Source: Anomaloglossus baeobatrachus (lineage: Eukaryota; Chordata; Amphibia; Anura; Aromobatidae). Taken from it: a stretch of DNA of 64,000 bases. The translations under genes and the position numbers were made by a program. The notes beneath the pieces were generated by a model. The model had not been told where the DNA came from. It saw only the letters and a program-made list of their open reading frames with translations, and ran no database searches. Of this stretch, positions 31,311 through 42,400 are shown one piece after another (within the stretch, counting starts at the first letter, position 1; every line of letters begins with the position of its first letter). The stretch spans positions 705,218,841 to 705,282,840 of the forward strand of contig NC_134353.1 in NCBI RefSeq assembly GCF_048569485.1, in the 5' to 3' direction.

Positions 31311-32471
31311 TGTGGCGCCCCTGACCTGGTCAGGCACCACTGAGTACTGCACCCATGCTGGGGACAGTACAATACAGGTAATCCAGAAGGCTGACCGAGG
31401 TGTGACTACACAGGCGCATAGTGATCAGGTCTCACACATGTACCTTTGGGAGGACCCCTGGGGATCCCAGGAGGGGGCAAAGCCTTCACCTCCACTGGAA
31501 TAGTGGAGGGGGTAAAACGCCTCCATCTCCACTCAAGGGGTGTGGTGGAGAGCCTGGTTGCTAGGTGGCGTAGGCAAGAACAGGAGAGGAGGAGCAGTGA
31601 GCCGGTTCAGTGTGCAGTCCAGGGGGAGCAGACGTCAGGAGCAGACCCCTGGGGCTGTTGCAGTCTGACAGCGTCCGCGCAGTGGCTACCGACGGGGGAG
31701 AACGGTCACCTAGTAGTGCTACCCGAAATCCATCTTCAGCTAAAGAGAGAGCAACGGAGTGGGAAGTAAGGAGACTGCTAGGGAGTTACCAGGCCCAAAC
31801 GGGTAGTAGGTCCCAGTGCAGGGATAGATCCATCTTTCCTTGCCAAACCTGCTTGAGGGGGCACTTCACACCCCCAAGATCACACTACAAAGTCCGCAGC
31901 CACGTCGCCACAGTTAGGGCCCATAGTTCACAGGAGGCAAGCAGCCAGAGTGTCCTGGTCCAGGCTACAAGCAAACGGACAAAACGAAGGGGAGAGAGGC
32001 TTCAGCAACTTCCCTGGGTGACCCCCATAGGGACTAAAAGTCGGGGTTACCCCAAAACGCAAAGGGCTAAGGAAGGCGAGTCGGTAGTCACCCTCATCAG
32101 TCAGCCTGAAGGATACCTGGTTCCAGCCTGGTTCATCCCAGCTACGCCCGGGTTACTCACTCTGCCACCTTCTGTGAGTAAAACCCCTGAAAGACATTCT
32201 GCTTGTGTGGAGTTATTCTGCGCCTTGTGGTTCTACACACCTACACAGGGCCCTGGGGCTTGCCTCACTCTCAGGAGGCTATTACAACCGACTGCACCCA
32301 CCATCAGCCCCAGGCATCCCTTAATCTGCAGTGGCGGTCCCCACTGACCGCAATTCTGAGAGTGGCGTCACGACAATCCTAAAAGAAGATCTCCTACCTG
32401 TGACCAGACTGTTCCATCCAAGTGGAGTCCCTGAAGGTAATGCACCGACACTGCACATGCGGGGCTTCACA
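31311..32471 (+). repeat. 3' long terminal repeat
   Basis: Same length (1161 bp) as the 5' LTR and about four substitutions different by eye. At its right edge the target sequence GCGCCATCTTCT resumes, as in the uninterrupted sibling copy near 1190. Confidence 0.95.
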
Positions 32472-34312
32472 GCGCCATCTTCTGGCGCTGTATCCAACTC
32501 TTCCGGCTGCCCTGGTGACGGGTGGCTTGCCGGGTAATAATGGGGTTAGGGCTAGCTGTATATTATCAGCTGGCCCTAAGCCCGAAATTCATGGTGTCAT
32601 GCCAATATTAGACATGGCCACCATGAATTTCTAGTAAAGATAAAAAAAAAAACACAACACAGAAAAATATTTTATTAGAAATAAAACACAACACAATTAG
32701 TGACTCCATCTTTATTGAAATAAACCCCCCTCTGCAGTAATCCTGGGTTAGGGTCCCGCGCCGTCCAATCCGGAACCAATATCATCTGATCGGTTTGCTG
32801 GAAGGCAAAGCGATCAGATGATGTGTCAGGATCAAGTGCCTGAATCCCATCAGACATCAGCTGATTGTATAAAAGCCGATTATACAATCAGCTGATGCAT
32901 CGGTGCAAAAAAAAATAAAAAAAATAATAATACTCACTTATGTGCTGATTACCGGCAGCTCCTGGAGCGATGGGGCGGGAGTCTGATCCTGTCCGATCGC
33001 TGCAGCAGCTGCCGGTAATCAGGGATGAAGTCTCCTGACGCATCCGCTGATACCGGCCGGGCGCTCGCGTCACCGCGATACTTACGATCACCTGATGCGT
33101 CAGGTGACTGCATCAGGTGATCCATCGCCAGGTCCTGCATCCATCGGAGCTTTCCCGGCCGTCTGCACACAGCCGGAGCGGGGGTGGCGATACCGTGAGA
33201 GGATCTGGGAGCGGGCATGGCACCGGGAGGCTGCAGACAGGTGAGTATAACTTTTTTTTTTCTACTGTTAACTTTTGTTTTCGCAGCCGCTTCCATCTCC
33301 CGCCCAGACATGGCGCCGCACGGCAGCATACATGCACAGGACGGGAGGTGGACGCAGCGGTGACGGTACCGGGAGGATTCACGCTTCTGTATATACTGAC
33401 AGAAGGAATCCTCTTCCTGTACACGTCACTTTACTACCCACCTCCTGCGTTTATAGCTGCGTTTTTGGTCTTAGAAACGCACCAAAACGCAGCTATTTGC
33501 GTTTCTCATTGCGTCTTTCAACATCCCATTGAACTCAATGGATGAAAAGCGCAGTGAAAAACGCGGGAATAATTGACATGCTGCGTTTTTGTGGTCACCA
33601 CAAAAACGCAGCTGAAAAAAAACGCTGTGTGGGGACAGCAAAAATGAAAACTCAGACTTTGCTGGGGAAGCAAAGTCATGCAGTTTTGAGGCCAAAAACG
33701 CACACGAAAAACGCACAAAAACGCAGAGAAAAACGCACCGTGTGCACATAGCCTAAGCCTTAACCCCAAATGGGGGCGCTGTCTTTTGTCCAATTCGCTT
33801 CAGGAATGGCAGAGCAGATCCAATGGGTATTAGCCTTAGAGGCTTGAAGACCTTTACAATGACCCTCAGGAATAATGAACAATGAATCCGAGTGTCTGCA
33901 GAAGCTGTCCTAGACCAAGGAACACAGCTGTGATCAGGTTTAATTTGATTAAGGACAGCTCAGAATGATGAGAAGGGAAAGGACAGAATGAAAGAACGTG
34001 ATCTCCTTTGGGGTGGAAAAATGGAAAAAAGAAAGGAAGAAATAGGACGCAGGACCACCTTGCCCTGGTGGAAGATAAGGAAGGGAGGAGGACAGGATAG
34101 GGCTGCGAGTTAAGAGATTCGCCTAATGGAAGTGACACTACAAGAAAGGCAACCTTCCAGGAGAGCAAGGGAAACAAGCGGGTTGAAAGGGAGAACCTCG
34201 TAGAGAATCCAACACCAAGTGGAGTTCCCAAAGATCCACAGGAGGTCAATAAGAAGTCACCGAGTGGGTAAGCCAGATTCCTTTGAAAAAGAATAGAAAT
34301 GGTTGATGCTTT

Positions 34313-34708
34313 AAGGCCCAGTAACACACAACGACTTACCAGCGATCCCGAAAACGATGCGACCTGATAGGGATCGCAGGTAAGTCGCTGGGAGGTCGCT
34401 GGTGAGATGTCACACAGTCAGACCTTACCAACGATGCAGAAACGATACAGGTCGCAGTAGCGACCTGTATAACGATATCAGCAGTCACTGTGACCCTGTG
34501 ACACAGTGTCAAACACAGCGAGGTGTCCTGCCCAGCAGGACATTGCCTTTGAAGAAAATGGCTTGGACCATTCTGCAACGACTAGTGATCTCACAGCAGG
34601 GGCCTGATCGCTGGTAGAGGTCACACATAATGAGATCGCTAACGGGATCGCTACTGCGTCACAGAAACCGTGACTCAGCAGCGATCTCGTTATGTGTGAC
34701 GGTACCTT
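34313..34708. mobile_element. Inverted-repeat element with AGGTACCGTCACACAT-type ends (396 bp)
   Basis: The left end AGGCCCAGTAACACACAACG and the complement of the right end AGGTACCGTCACACATAACG pair, with TTA on both sides. The interior is rich in AGCGATC/GATCGCT words. It belongs to the group at 23732 and 46628 and is inserted in DIRS copy D. No coding capacity. Confidence 0.65.
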
Positions 34709-35004
34709 TACCCTTGTAAAAAACAAATGGTTAAACAAGGCTCAAGACCTGGTTGTAAAAGGGCCAGGAGAGAAAGGACAGAAAAAAAAAAAAAGAAAGA
34801 AGAAGGACATAGGGGGCATCTAGGCTGGATTTCCACCAGGGAAAGACAAGCTTCCATGTATGATTATAGATGCTAGAAGGCGACTTCCCTGCTTTAATCA
34901 TGGTCTGGATGACCTGATCGGAGAAACATGAAGTTCTTAGTATTTCAGCTTCAACAGCCATGTCATTAAATTAAGAAACTAAATTATGGTGGAAAGCTGG
35001 TCTA

Positions 35005-36547
35005 CAGTCATGGCCAAAAGTTTTGAGAATGTCACCAAAATTATATTTTCACATGATCTGTTGCCCTCTGGTTTTTAATTGTGTTTGTCTGATGTTTACA
35101 TCACATACAGAAATATAATTGCAATCATATTAGGAGTACCAAAAGGTTATATTGACAGTTAGAATGAGTTAATGCAGCAAGTCAATATTTGCAGTGTTAA
35201 CCCTTCTTCTTCAGGATCTCTGCAATTCTCCCTGGCATGCTCTCAATCAACTTCTGGATCAAATCCTGACTGATAGCTGTCCATTCTTGCATAAGCAATG
35301 CTTGCATTTTGCCAGAATTTGTTGTTTTTTGTTTGTCCACCAGTCTCTTGATGATTGCCCACAAGTTCTCAATGGGATTAAGATCTGGGGAGTTTCCAGG
35401 CCATGGACCAAAACTCTCTAAGTTTTGTTCCATGAGCCATTTAGTGATCACCTTTGCTTTATGGCAAGGTGCTCCATCATGCTGGAAAAGACATTGTTGG
35501 GCGCCAAACTGCTCTTGGACAGTTGGGAGAAGTTGCTATTGGAGGACATTCTGGTACCATTCTTTATTGATGGCTGTGTTTTTAGGCAAGACTGTGAGTG
35601 AGCAGATTCCCTTGGCTGAGAAGCAACCCCACACATGAATCGTTTCAGGATGCTTAACAGTTGGCATGAGACAAGACTGGTGGTAGCGCTCACCTCTTCT
35701 TGTCCTCCTAATAAGCTGTTTTCCAGATGTCCCAAACAATCGAAAAGGGGATTCATCTGAGAAAATGACTTTACCTTTTGAAGAATATCAGTCGGTCCCT
35801 GATGTTTTTTCTGGAGAGAAGTGGCTTCTTTGCTGCCCTCCTTGAAACCAGGCCTTGCTCAAGCAGTCTCCACCTCACAGTGCGTGCAGAAGCACTCACA
35901 CCAGCCTGCTGCCATTGCTGAGCTAGCTCGGCACTGCTGGTAGTCCGATCCCGCAGCTGAAACAGTTTTAAGATACGGTCCTGGCGTTTGCTGGTCCTTC
36001 TTGGGCGCCCTGGAGCCTTTTTGGCAACAATGGAAGTTCTCTCCTTGAAGTTCTTGATGATGCGATAGATTGTTGACTGAGGTGCAATCTTTGTAGCTGC
36101 GATACTCTTCCCTGTTAGGCCATTTTTGTGCAGAGCAATGATGGCTGCACGTGTTTCTTTAGAGATAACCATGGTTAACTGAAGAGAAACAATGATACCA
36201 AGCACCAGCCTCCTTTTAAAGTGTCAAGTGGTGTCATTCTTACTTAATCATGACTGATTGATCGCCAGCCCTGTCCTCATCAACACCCACACCTGTGTTA
36301 ATGGAACAAATCACTAAAACAATGTTAGCTGCTCCTTTTAAAGGCAGGAATGCAATGATGTTGAAATGTGTTTTGGGGGTTAAAGTTCATTTTCTTAGCC
36401 AATATTGACTTTGTAAGTAATTGCTGTTAAGCTGATAACTCTTTATGACATTCTGGAGTATATGCAAATTGCCATTAGAAAAACTTAAGCAGTAGACTTT
36501 GTAAAAATTAACATTTGTAGCATTCTCAAAACTTTTGGCCATGACTG
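35005..36547 (-). mobile_element. Tc1/mariner transposon (1543 bp)
   Basis: The ends are exact inverted repeats (CAGTCATGGCCAAAAGTTTT and complement) with TA on both sides (35003-35004 and 36548-36549). The transposase is on the minus strand. Size and architecture are those of a full-length Tc1 element; the transposase is disabled. It is inserted into DIRS copy D. Confidence 0.95.
35197..36172 (-). pseudogene. Tc1-type transposase, disabled
   Basis: It starts at the ATG complement 36172-36170 (MVISKETRAAIIALHKNGLT). The helix-turn-helix paired-like DNA-binding region follows, with the AT-hook-like GRPRRTSKRQD. The DDE catalytic landmarks are present: FSDESPF (first Asp), QHDGAPCH (second Asp) and SPDLNPIENLW (final Glu). 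The end is AEILKKKG. By comparison with the family, a short stretch is missing between LIFFKR and the Asp of FSDESPF (near 35755-35775), which also shifts the frame. One in-frame stop lies at 35536-35538. The rest reads well, so it was probably active until fairly recently. Confidence 0.9.
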
Positions 36548-36774
36548 TAGACTATCTGGAAGCATTCCCAGGGCATTCGGTGAGGTAAGTACCTCCGCAT
36601 ACTAGGGTCTCCCGGGCCAGTCTAGAGCTACAAAGATGACAAACTCCTGCCTTGTCTTCTTTACAAGCCTGGGTATCAGAGGTAGTGGGGGAAAACCAAT
36701 ACGGAAAGAAGATTGGGACAAGGAGATTGTCAGGATGACGGAGATGACCTCTAGAGGATTGCAAGACCTGGATA

Positions 36775-37447
36775 CAAACTCTGTTTTGTGTTTATTTCCT
36801 TGACTTCCACGATTAGTAAAGGGGGGGGGTTAGGGTCTTATAGACCTCTACCCATTACTAAGCTCGGGCTTGATGACAGCTGTGATTTTTTGACAAATCA
36901 CAGCTATCATTAACACCCTAGGATTTCCCAGACTGCCACCGCACCAGGGCAATTGGGATGAGTCGGGTGAACGCCATGATTGGTGCATTTAATGTATGCA
37001 CTAATTTAGGGATGGCTGTGGGCTGCTATTTTTAGGCTTGGGAGGGCCCAATAGCCATGCGCCTCCCCAGCCTGAGTATACCAGCCCCAGCTATCTGCTT
37101 CATCTTGTGCTGGGTATCAAAATACAGGGGACCCAGTGACATTTTTTTCAAATGATAGGGCAACCAACCACAGACGCTGTCTTAGAGGGTGGGCGGGGAA
37201 AACAGTGAATATTGATGAGATCTAACGAGCAGACCTGGAATCAGTGTGACAGCCGCGTGAAGGCTCAGTAAGTATAACTGTCTAGCTTTAATCCCCATTT
37301 TGCTTTCTTTTTCAGTCCCCCTAGCCGTTACTAATACTATTTCATAACATTTAAGTTTGGGTCCCTTAGACTTATATGGGGGGTTCGGTGTCCAGGCTCA
37401 AATTTGGGTTCAAGTCCGGCTGGACCCGCCAAACCCGAACATCTCTA
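36775..37447. repeat. Interspersed repeat ending CCGAACATCTCTA
   Basis: Shares words with 4048-5056 and 17824-19516 (GGTGGGCGGGGAAAACAG, GAGTATACCAGCC, CTGCTATTTTTAGGC). The right end resembles the TAGAGAT terminus of the element at 3135. It is inserted between two parts of DIRS copy D, where the RT region resumes at about 37448. The left boundary is approximate. Confidence 0.5.
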
Positions 37448-38231
37448 TCAGTAAGTTCATTCAGATAGGGAATAACCAGGATTTCAAGGAGGATTTCCCT
37501 GCCTCGTTGGATGGCCATGACTGAGGCTATAAGTTTTGATAGAGACTCTGGAGCAGTGGCTAGACCAAAGGAGAGGGACACTAACTGAAAGTGTGGGACT
37601 TTCACTGCGAAAGGAAAAACTCTACTGGCAAAGAAAGATTGATATGCGAAGGTAAGCATCTTGAATGTCCACTGAGCAGTGGAATTCCTCTGGCTCCATA
37701 GAGACCATCACCGAACAAAGGGATTCCATCTAGAAATGGCGTGGCTTGGGTTTTAAGAGGAGAAACGGTTCTTCTTTGGTGGTGCCACTAAGAGGTTATA
37801 ATAAAAACCTATATAACACTCCTCTGGAGGAATGGGAATGATAAAGCCTGATTGGCGGAGATCAGAAAAAAATAAATAAATTCTATCTTGTAACTGGATG
37901 AAAAGACATCTCTGAATGGGGTGTTGGAGATGCCCCCCGACCCCAAGAGGTTTCTCGGGTGGAAGTGACAATGCAGAAAAGCCTCTGTTAGATCTGGTTG
38001 CAGACAATCTGCTTTGATGATCGCAGGGTCACCAAAAAGTGACTATTTGAAAGAAGGTCTTTTCTTTTGTTGCTGTGTGGATGATATGTCCTGTTGATTG
38101 CAAGACCAATGAAAAGAACAAAAGTGAAGAGTCCTCCTTCTAGGAAGAGGGTGTTTTAGCTTAGGGAAGAAAGGTAGTAGGATGCGATACAATCTGATCT
38201 AGTCATGCTCCCGATAGGCGCAAACCTTTAA

Positions 38232-39641
38232 GGCCCTGTGCGCACTTACCGTTTTTTCCCACGGATTTCCTGCGGTTTTGCTGCATGTTTCGCTGCAGAA
38301 AATGTTCATAACATCTCTGCAGTGAATCACCAGCAAAACCTATGGAAAAAAAAAAAATGCTGTGCGCACTATGCGGAATTTGACAGCTGCATGTTTTGCT
38401 GCGGGATTCCCGCAGCAAAAACAATTGCATGTCACTTCTTTTCCGCACGTCGCTGCGGGATTTCACTCCATTGACTGCAATGTAATCGTGAAATCCCGCA
38501 GGGAATAACGCAGGCAGCAAATTCTGTGTGTTTCATTGAGTCTTCCTGCGTTATCCCCTCCGGTATTTCGCGGTTTACCTGCGGTAATGTACATCGCTGC
38601 CTGCGGTTTGCAGGGAAGTGATGTCATTATGACAGGAAGAGGAAGCGGAGCAGAGTAAACACACACATCACAGACATCACAGACACAGACATAGAACACA
38701 GACACAGACATATAGAATACACATAGAAAGCAAACGGAAATATAGGAAAAAAAAAAAAAAACACGTGCACTCCGATGTATTTTTACCTTCCAGTCGAGGT
38801 AAGCACACAGCGGCGGCCCGGTATTCTCAGGCTGGGGAAGGCGAGGGGCAGGGTTAATGTCCCCCGCCTCCCTCCCCCCTCCCGCAGCCGAGAATATCAG
38901 CCGCAGCTGTCCCGGGACTGTCGCATGCATTATGCGACAGTACCGGAGTGTCCCCGGCTCTTCTTGTTGCCGTGATGTAGTGGCAATCAAGGTAATGTAA
39001 GGAGTTAATGGCGGCGGATCGTCGCCACTAAGTCCAGGCTTGATCATGGCAGCGTCTATGTGACAGCTGACATAAATCAACCCGTAAGCAAAGTGAAAAA
39101 ACACACACACCGAAAAATCCTTTACTTTAAATAAAACACAAAAAAGCTCCTGGTTCACCCGTTTATTAACCCCCCCGAAACACACAGCTCTGGAGTAATC
39201 CACAGCTCCGGCGTAATCCACGTCCTGCAATGCTTGCAGCCAGCCGCGACTGACACAGACACAGCGCTGAATGAGCCTCGCAGCGAGACAGCAGAGGTAA
39301 CCACAGGGCATTTCCCACGGCCGGTAATGTGAACTCACTACCGACCGTGAGAAATGCAGCGTATGCTCACAGGGACTCTGTCTATCTATCCCTCTATCTA
39401 GCTATCTCTCTATCTATACTTATCTATCTGCTATCTAAGGAATTTTTTTTTTTTTTTCAATGTGCTTTATTGCATTGAATGCATTAAAGCACATGTACCA
39501 ACCCGCACGCGGCAATACCGCGGTAAAGCCGCAGCAAACCGCATGCGGTTTTTCCCGCGTTTTTTTACCGCGGGTGCGGTAATCTTTCAGTGCTTGCGGA
39601 ATTTTCTTGAGAAAAATCCATTTTCCAGTGCGCACAAAGCC
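38232..39641. mobile_element. 1.4-kb inverted-repeat element with GGCCCTGTGCGCAC ends
   Basis: GGCCCTGTGCGCAC at the left and GTGCGCACAAAGCC at the right are imperfect complements, with TTAA on both sides. Inside are CGCAG/CTGCG-rich arms, and in the centre (about 38780-39060) a segment like the other interspersed repeats (GGTATTCTCAGGCTGGGG, CCGGGACTGTCGCATGCATT). No transposase. It interrupts DIRS copy D. The termini resemble the Harbinger-like group, but a TTAA flank could also mean a piggyBac-type target. Confidence 0.6.
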
Positions 39642-41442
39642 TTAAAAGGGATGTTGGTGGGACCCTATGAATGGCCAATGTTGCTTGAGGCGGCATCAAG
39701 GGACGCAGAGCGGATACTTTCCTGTGTGGGCATCTGGTTGCCAGATCAACCATTCCTCTTAAAAAGGGCACCCAAGTAGTCACCCTGTCAAATGTGCTTT
39801 TCCAAGGCAGAAACTGAATTAGAGATACAAATAGTAGTGAGGAACAGACAACAGAATCCATCCCATGGCTTTGAAGGTTCAACATCGCCTGGAACGCAAT
39901 ATGTCTATCAGAGGGGTCCTGATGGATGCACCATTAAAGAGAGAGTGTACTGTTAGTGGATAACTAGAATACCTGAGGGACCACGGAGGGAGATTCAGCA
40001 AAGTTCTAAGGAGGTTGGAAGGAAAAGGGAACAGGATGTCCATACATCTCTGACTCTAGAAGCATTTGTTCGGATGCTCCCATTCATTAAACACTTCATT
40101 GAATGCCTTGTGGTTGAAGAAAGTGAGCGCCCACCACCTAACCCTGCTAAATGACACTGGCTGGCCTAAGAACAAAATGTCCCCTTCCTTGATGTTCAAG
40201 GTCTGGGTAATAACCTGAATCACACTGTCAACTACAGTATGTCCTTTAATTTGGGGGTTTGGTCAGAGTCAGATTAGAGGTCTAATTCCTGAATGAAGGA
40301 AGAAGGCGACAGATAAAGTTGGGACCATTCTGGAGGAAGAAGAAAGAGACCTAGAATAACCTGTTCGAATCAGCTTCTTGGATCTCTTGTGCAATCTGCC
40401 AGGTTGGTGCAGGGGAGGTAGATCTGATTCACCCTGAGAGGCAAACAAAGTACCAGAGGCGGTATACAGAGTAGGCAGATGCTACATGACTGATACCAGT
40501 GTCTGGGATACCTTGTTTAGGTCAACAACAGAGCCACGGCCCACTAATGGAAAGAGGGTGAGTTCTCGTCCCAGTGAGAATCTACAAAGGAGGAGTAGTG
40601 TCTGTGCCAAATGTAGCATGTTGATACAGATAAGGAAGATGGAAACACCAGTGAGAAAATCCCTCACGTTTGGTCCAGAGAAGCTGGAGAGCAGAAGTCT
40701 ATAGAATAAGCTGCTAGGTCTGAATGAACAGGAGGTCTGAGGCTGTAGATGCCTGCTGTGATATCCGTGCCGAGAAAAGATGTAGCTGTCTTCAGGAACA
40801 GGGGTGGAGCTAAGAGACGCGTGAGAATGCCAAGCACGACTGTCATTGGTTCAAGCAAAAAGACTCCTGAGATGCTGAGGGGAGGCATGGCCAGAAAAAA
40901 AGAGAATTTTGTTACTTACCGTAAATTCTTTTTCTTATAGTTCCGTATTGGGAGACCCATACCATGGGTGTTTAGCTTCTGCCTCCGGAGGACACACAAA
41001 GTACTACACTTAAAAGTGTAGCTCCTCCCTCTGAGCTTATACACCCCCTGGTAGCCAGTCCTAGCCAGTTTAGTGCAAAAGCTGAAGGAGAATAGCCACC
41101 CACAAGTAGAACCGAGTAAGAACCGGAACAACCGGAGACTCTGTCCACGACAACAGCCGGTGATAACACACGGAACAAGAAAATTGCCAACAGGCAACAG
41201 GGAGGGAGCTGGGTCTCCCAATACGGAACTATAAGAAACAGAATTTACGGTAAGTAACAAAATTCTCTTTTTCTTTATCGTTCCTTTGGGAGACCCATAC
41301 CATGGGACGTTCCAAAGCAGTCCCTGGGTGGGAATAAACAGAAAAACTAAGAAGTAGGCGGAGCCTAACTTCACAAGTGGGCGACAGCCGCCTGAAGGAT
41401 GCGTCTGCCCAAGCTCGCATCTGCCGAAGCATGAGCATGCAC

Positions 41443-42400
41443 TTAGTAGTGCTTCGAAAAGGTATGCAGGCTAGTCCAAGTGGCAGCCTGACAGACTTGT
41501 TGAGCCGTAGCCTGGTGCCTAAAAGCCCAAGAGGCACCAACAGCTCTGGTCGAGTGTGCTTTGATCCCCGGCGGGGGAGGCACCCGAGTACTCTGGTAGG
41601 CGTCTGAAATGGTCGATCTAATCCAACGGGCCAAGGTCGGCTTAGAAGCAGAGAGACCCTTGCGCCGCCCTGTGGTTAGCACAAAAAGAGAGGTGCACCG
41701 CCTAAGCGCAGCGGTGCGAGACACATAAATCCGGAGAGCACGCACCAGATCTAGAGTATGCAGCGCTTTCTCAAAGCGATGAACAGGGGCCGGACAGAAG
41801 GAAGGCAAGGAAATATCCTGGTTAAGGTGGAAGGGAGAGACCACCTTAGGAAGAAAGTCCAGGGTCAGACGGAGAACTACCTTGTCTTGGTGAAAAACCA
41901 AAAAAGGTGACTCCGAGGAGAGCGCAGCCAAATCAGAGACTCTCCTGAGAGAAGTTATGGCAACTAGAAAGGCCACCTTTTGAGAAAGACGATACAAAGA
42001 AACCTCCCTAAGGGGCTCGAAAGGGGGTTTCTTCAATACCGTGAGGACCAAGTTAAGGTCCCAGGGATCCAAGGGCCGCCGATAAGGCGGAATGATGTGA
42101 GACGCACCTTGCATGAAGGTGCGGACCTGAGCCAGCCGGGCGAGACGCCGCTGGAACAGCACTGATATAGCTGAGACTTGTCCCTTGAGAGAGTTGAGGG
42201 ACAGTCCTAGCTGCAGACCGGACTGTAAAAAAGACAGAAGGGTCGGCAACGAGAATGGCCAAGGAGAATGGCCGGAAGAGCGACACCAGGACAGGAAAAT
42301 TTTCCAAGTCCTGTGATAGATCTTGACGGAGGAAGACTTACGGGCCCGAGTCATAGTGGAGATGACTTCAGGAGGAATACCAGAAGTGGTCAAAATCCAG
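41443..42400 (-). CDS. DIRS copy B: tyrosine recombinase domain
   Basis: The domain begins near SVKIYHRTWKIFLSWC and carries TSLRRVSDL (catalytic Arg), KAHSTRAVG (H-x-x-R) and FSKHY (nucleophile Tyr). It is closely similar to copy A. The same open frame continues upstream out of phase with the RT region, which reflects overlap and not a longer protein domain. Confidence 0.85.

Larger units (their letters stand above)
27374..32471 (+). mobile_element. LTR retroelement encoding a cold-shock-domain protein (5.1 kb, looks whole)
   Basis: Two direct 1161-bp repeats start TGTGGCGCCCCTGACC and end GGGGCTTCACA, with GCGC duplicated at both outer edges (27370-27373 and 32472-32475). A TGG-starting primer-binding-like site follows the 5' LTR at 28537, and a purine tract (AAGGGGGAA) precedes the 3' LTR. 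The LTRs differ at about four positions by eye, so the insertion is young. Between the LTRs is one long frame (28578-30623) and about 700 bases of other sequence. No protease, reverse transcriptase, RNase H or integrase was seen, so it presumably depends on proteins from another element. Lineage (Ty3/gypsy or endogenous retrovirus) cannot be told from this sequence. Confidence 0.9.
26576..33753. mobile_element. Harbinger-like element copy 2, carrying a nested LTR element
   Basis: The termini GGCTATGTGCACACGCTGCG and CGCACCGTGTGCACATAGCC are near-perfect inverted repeats, with TAA on both sides (26573-26575 and 33754-33756). Without the LTR element and its target duplication it is about 2.08 kb and colinear with copy 1 (376-2463), including the 59/62-bp tandem repeat at 26821. 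It interrupts the recombinase part of DIRS copy D. No transposase frame. Confidence 0.8.
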
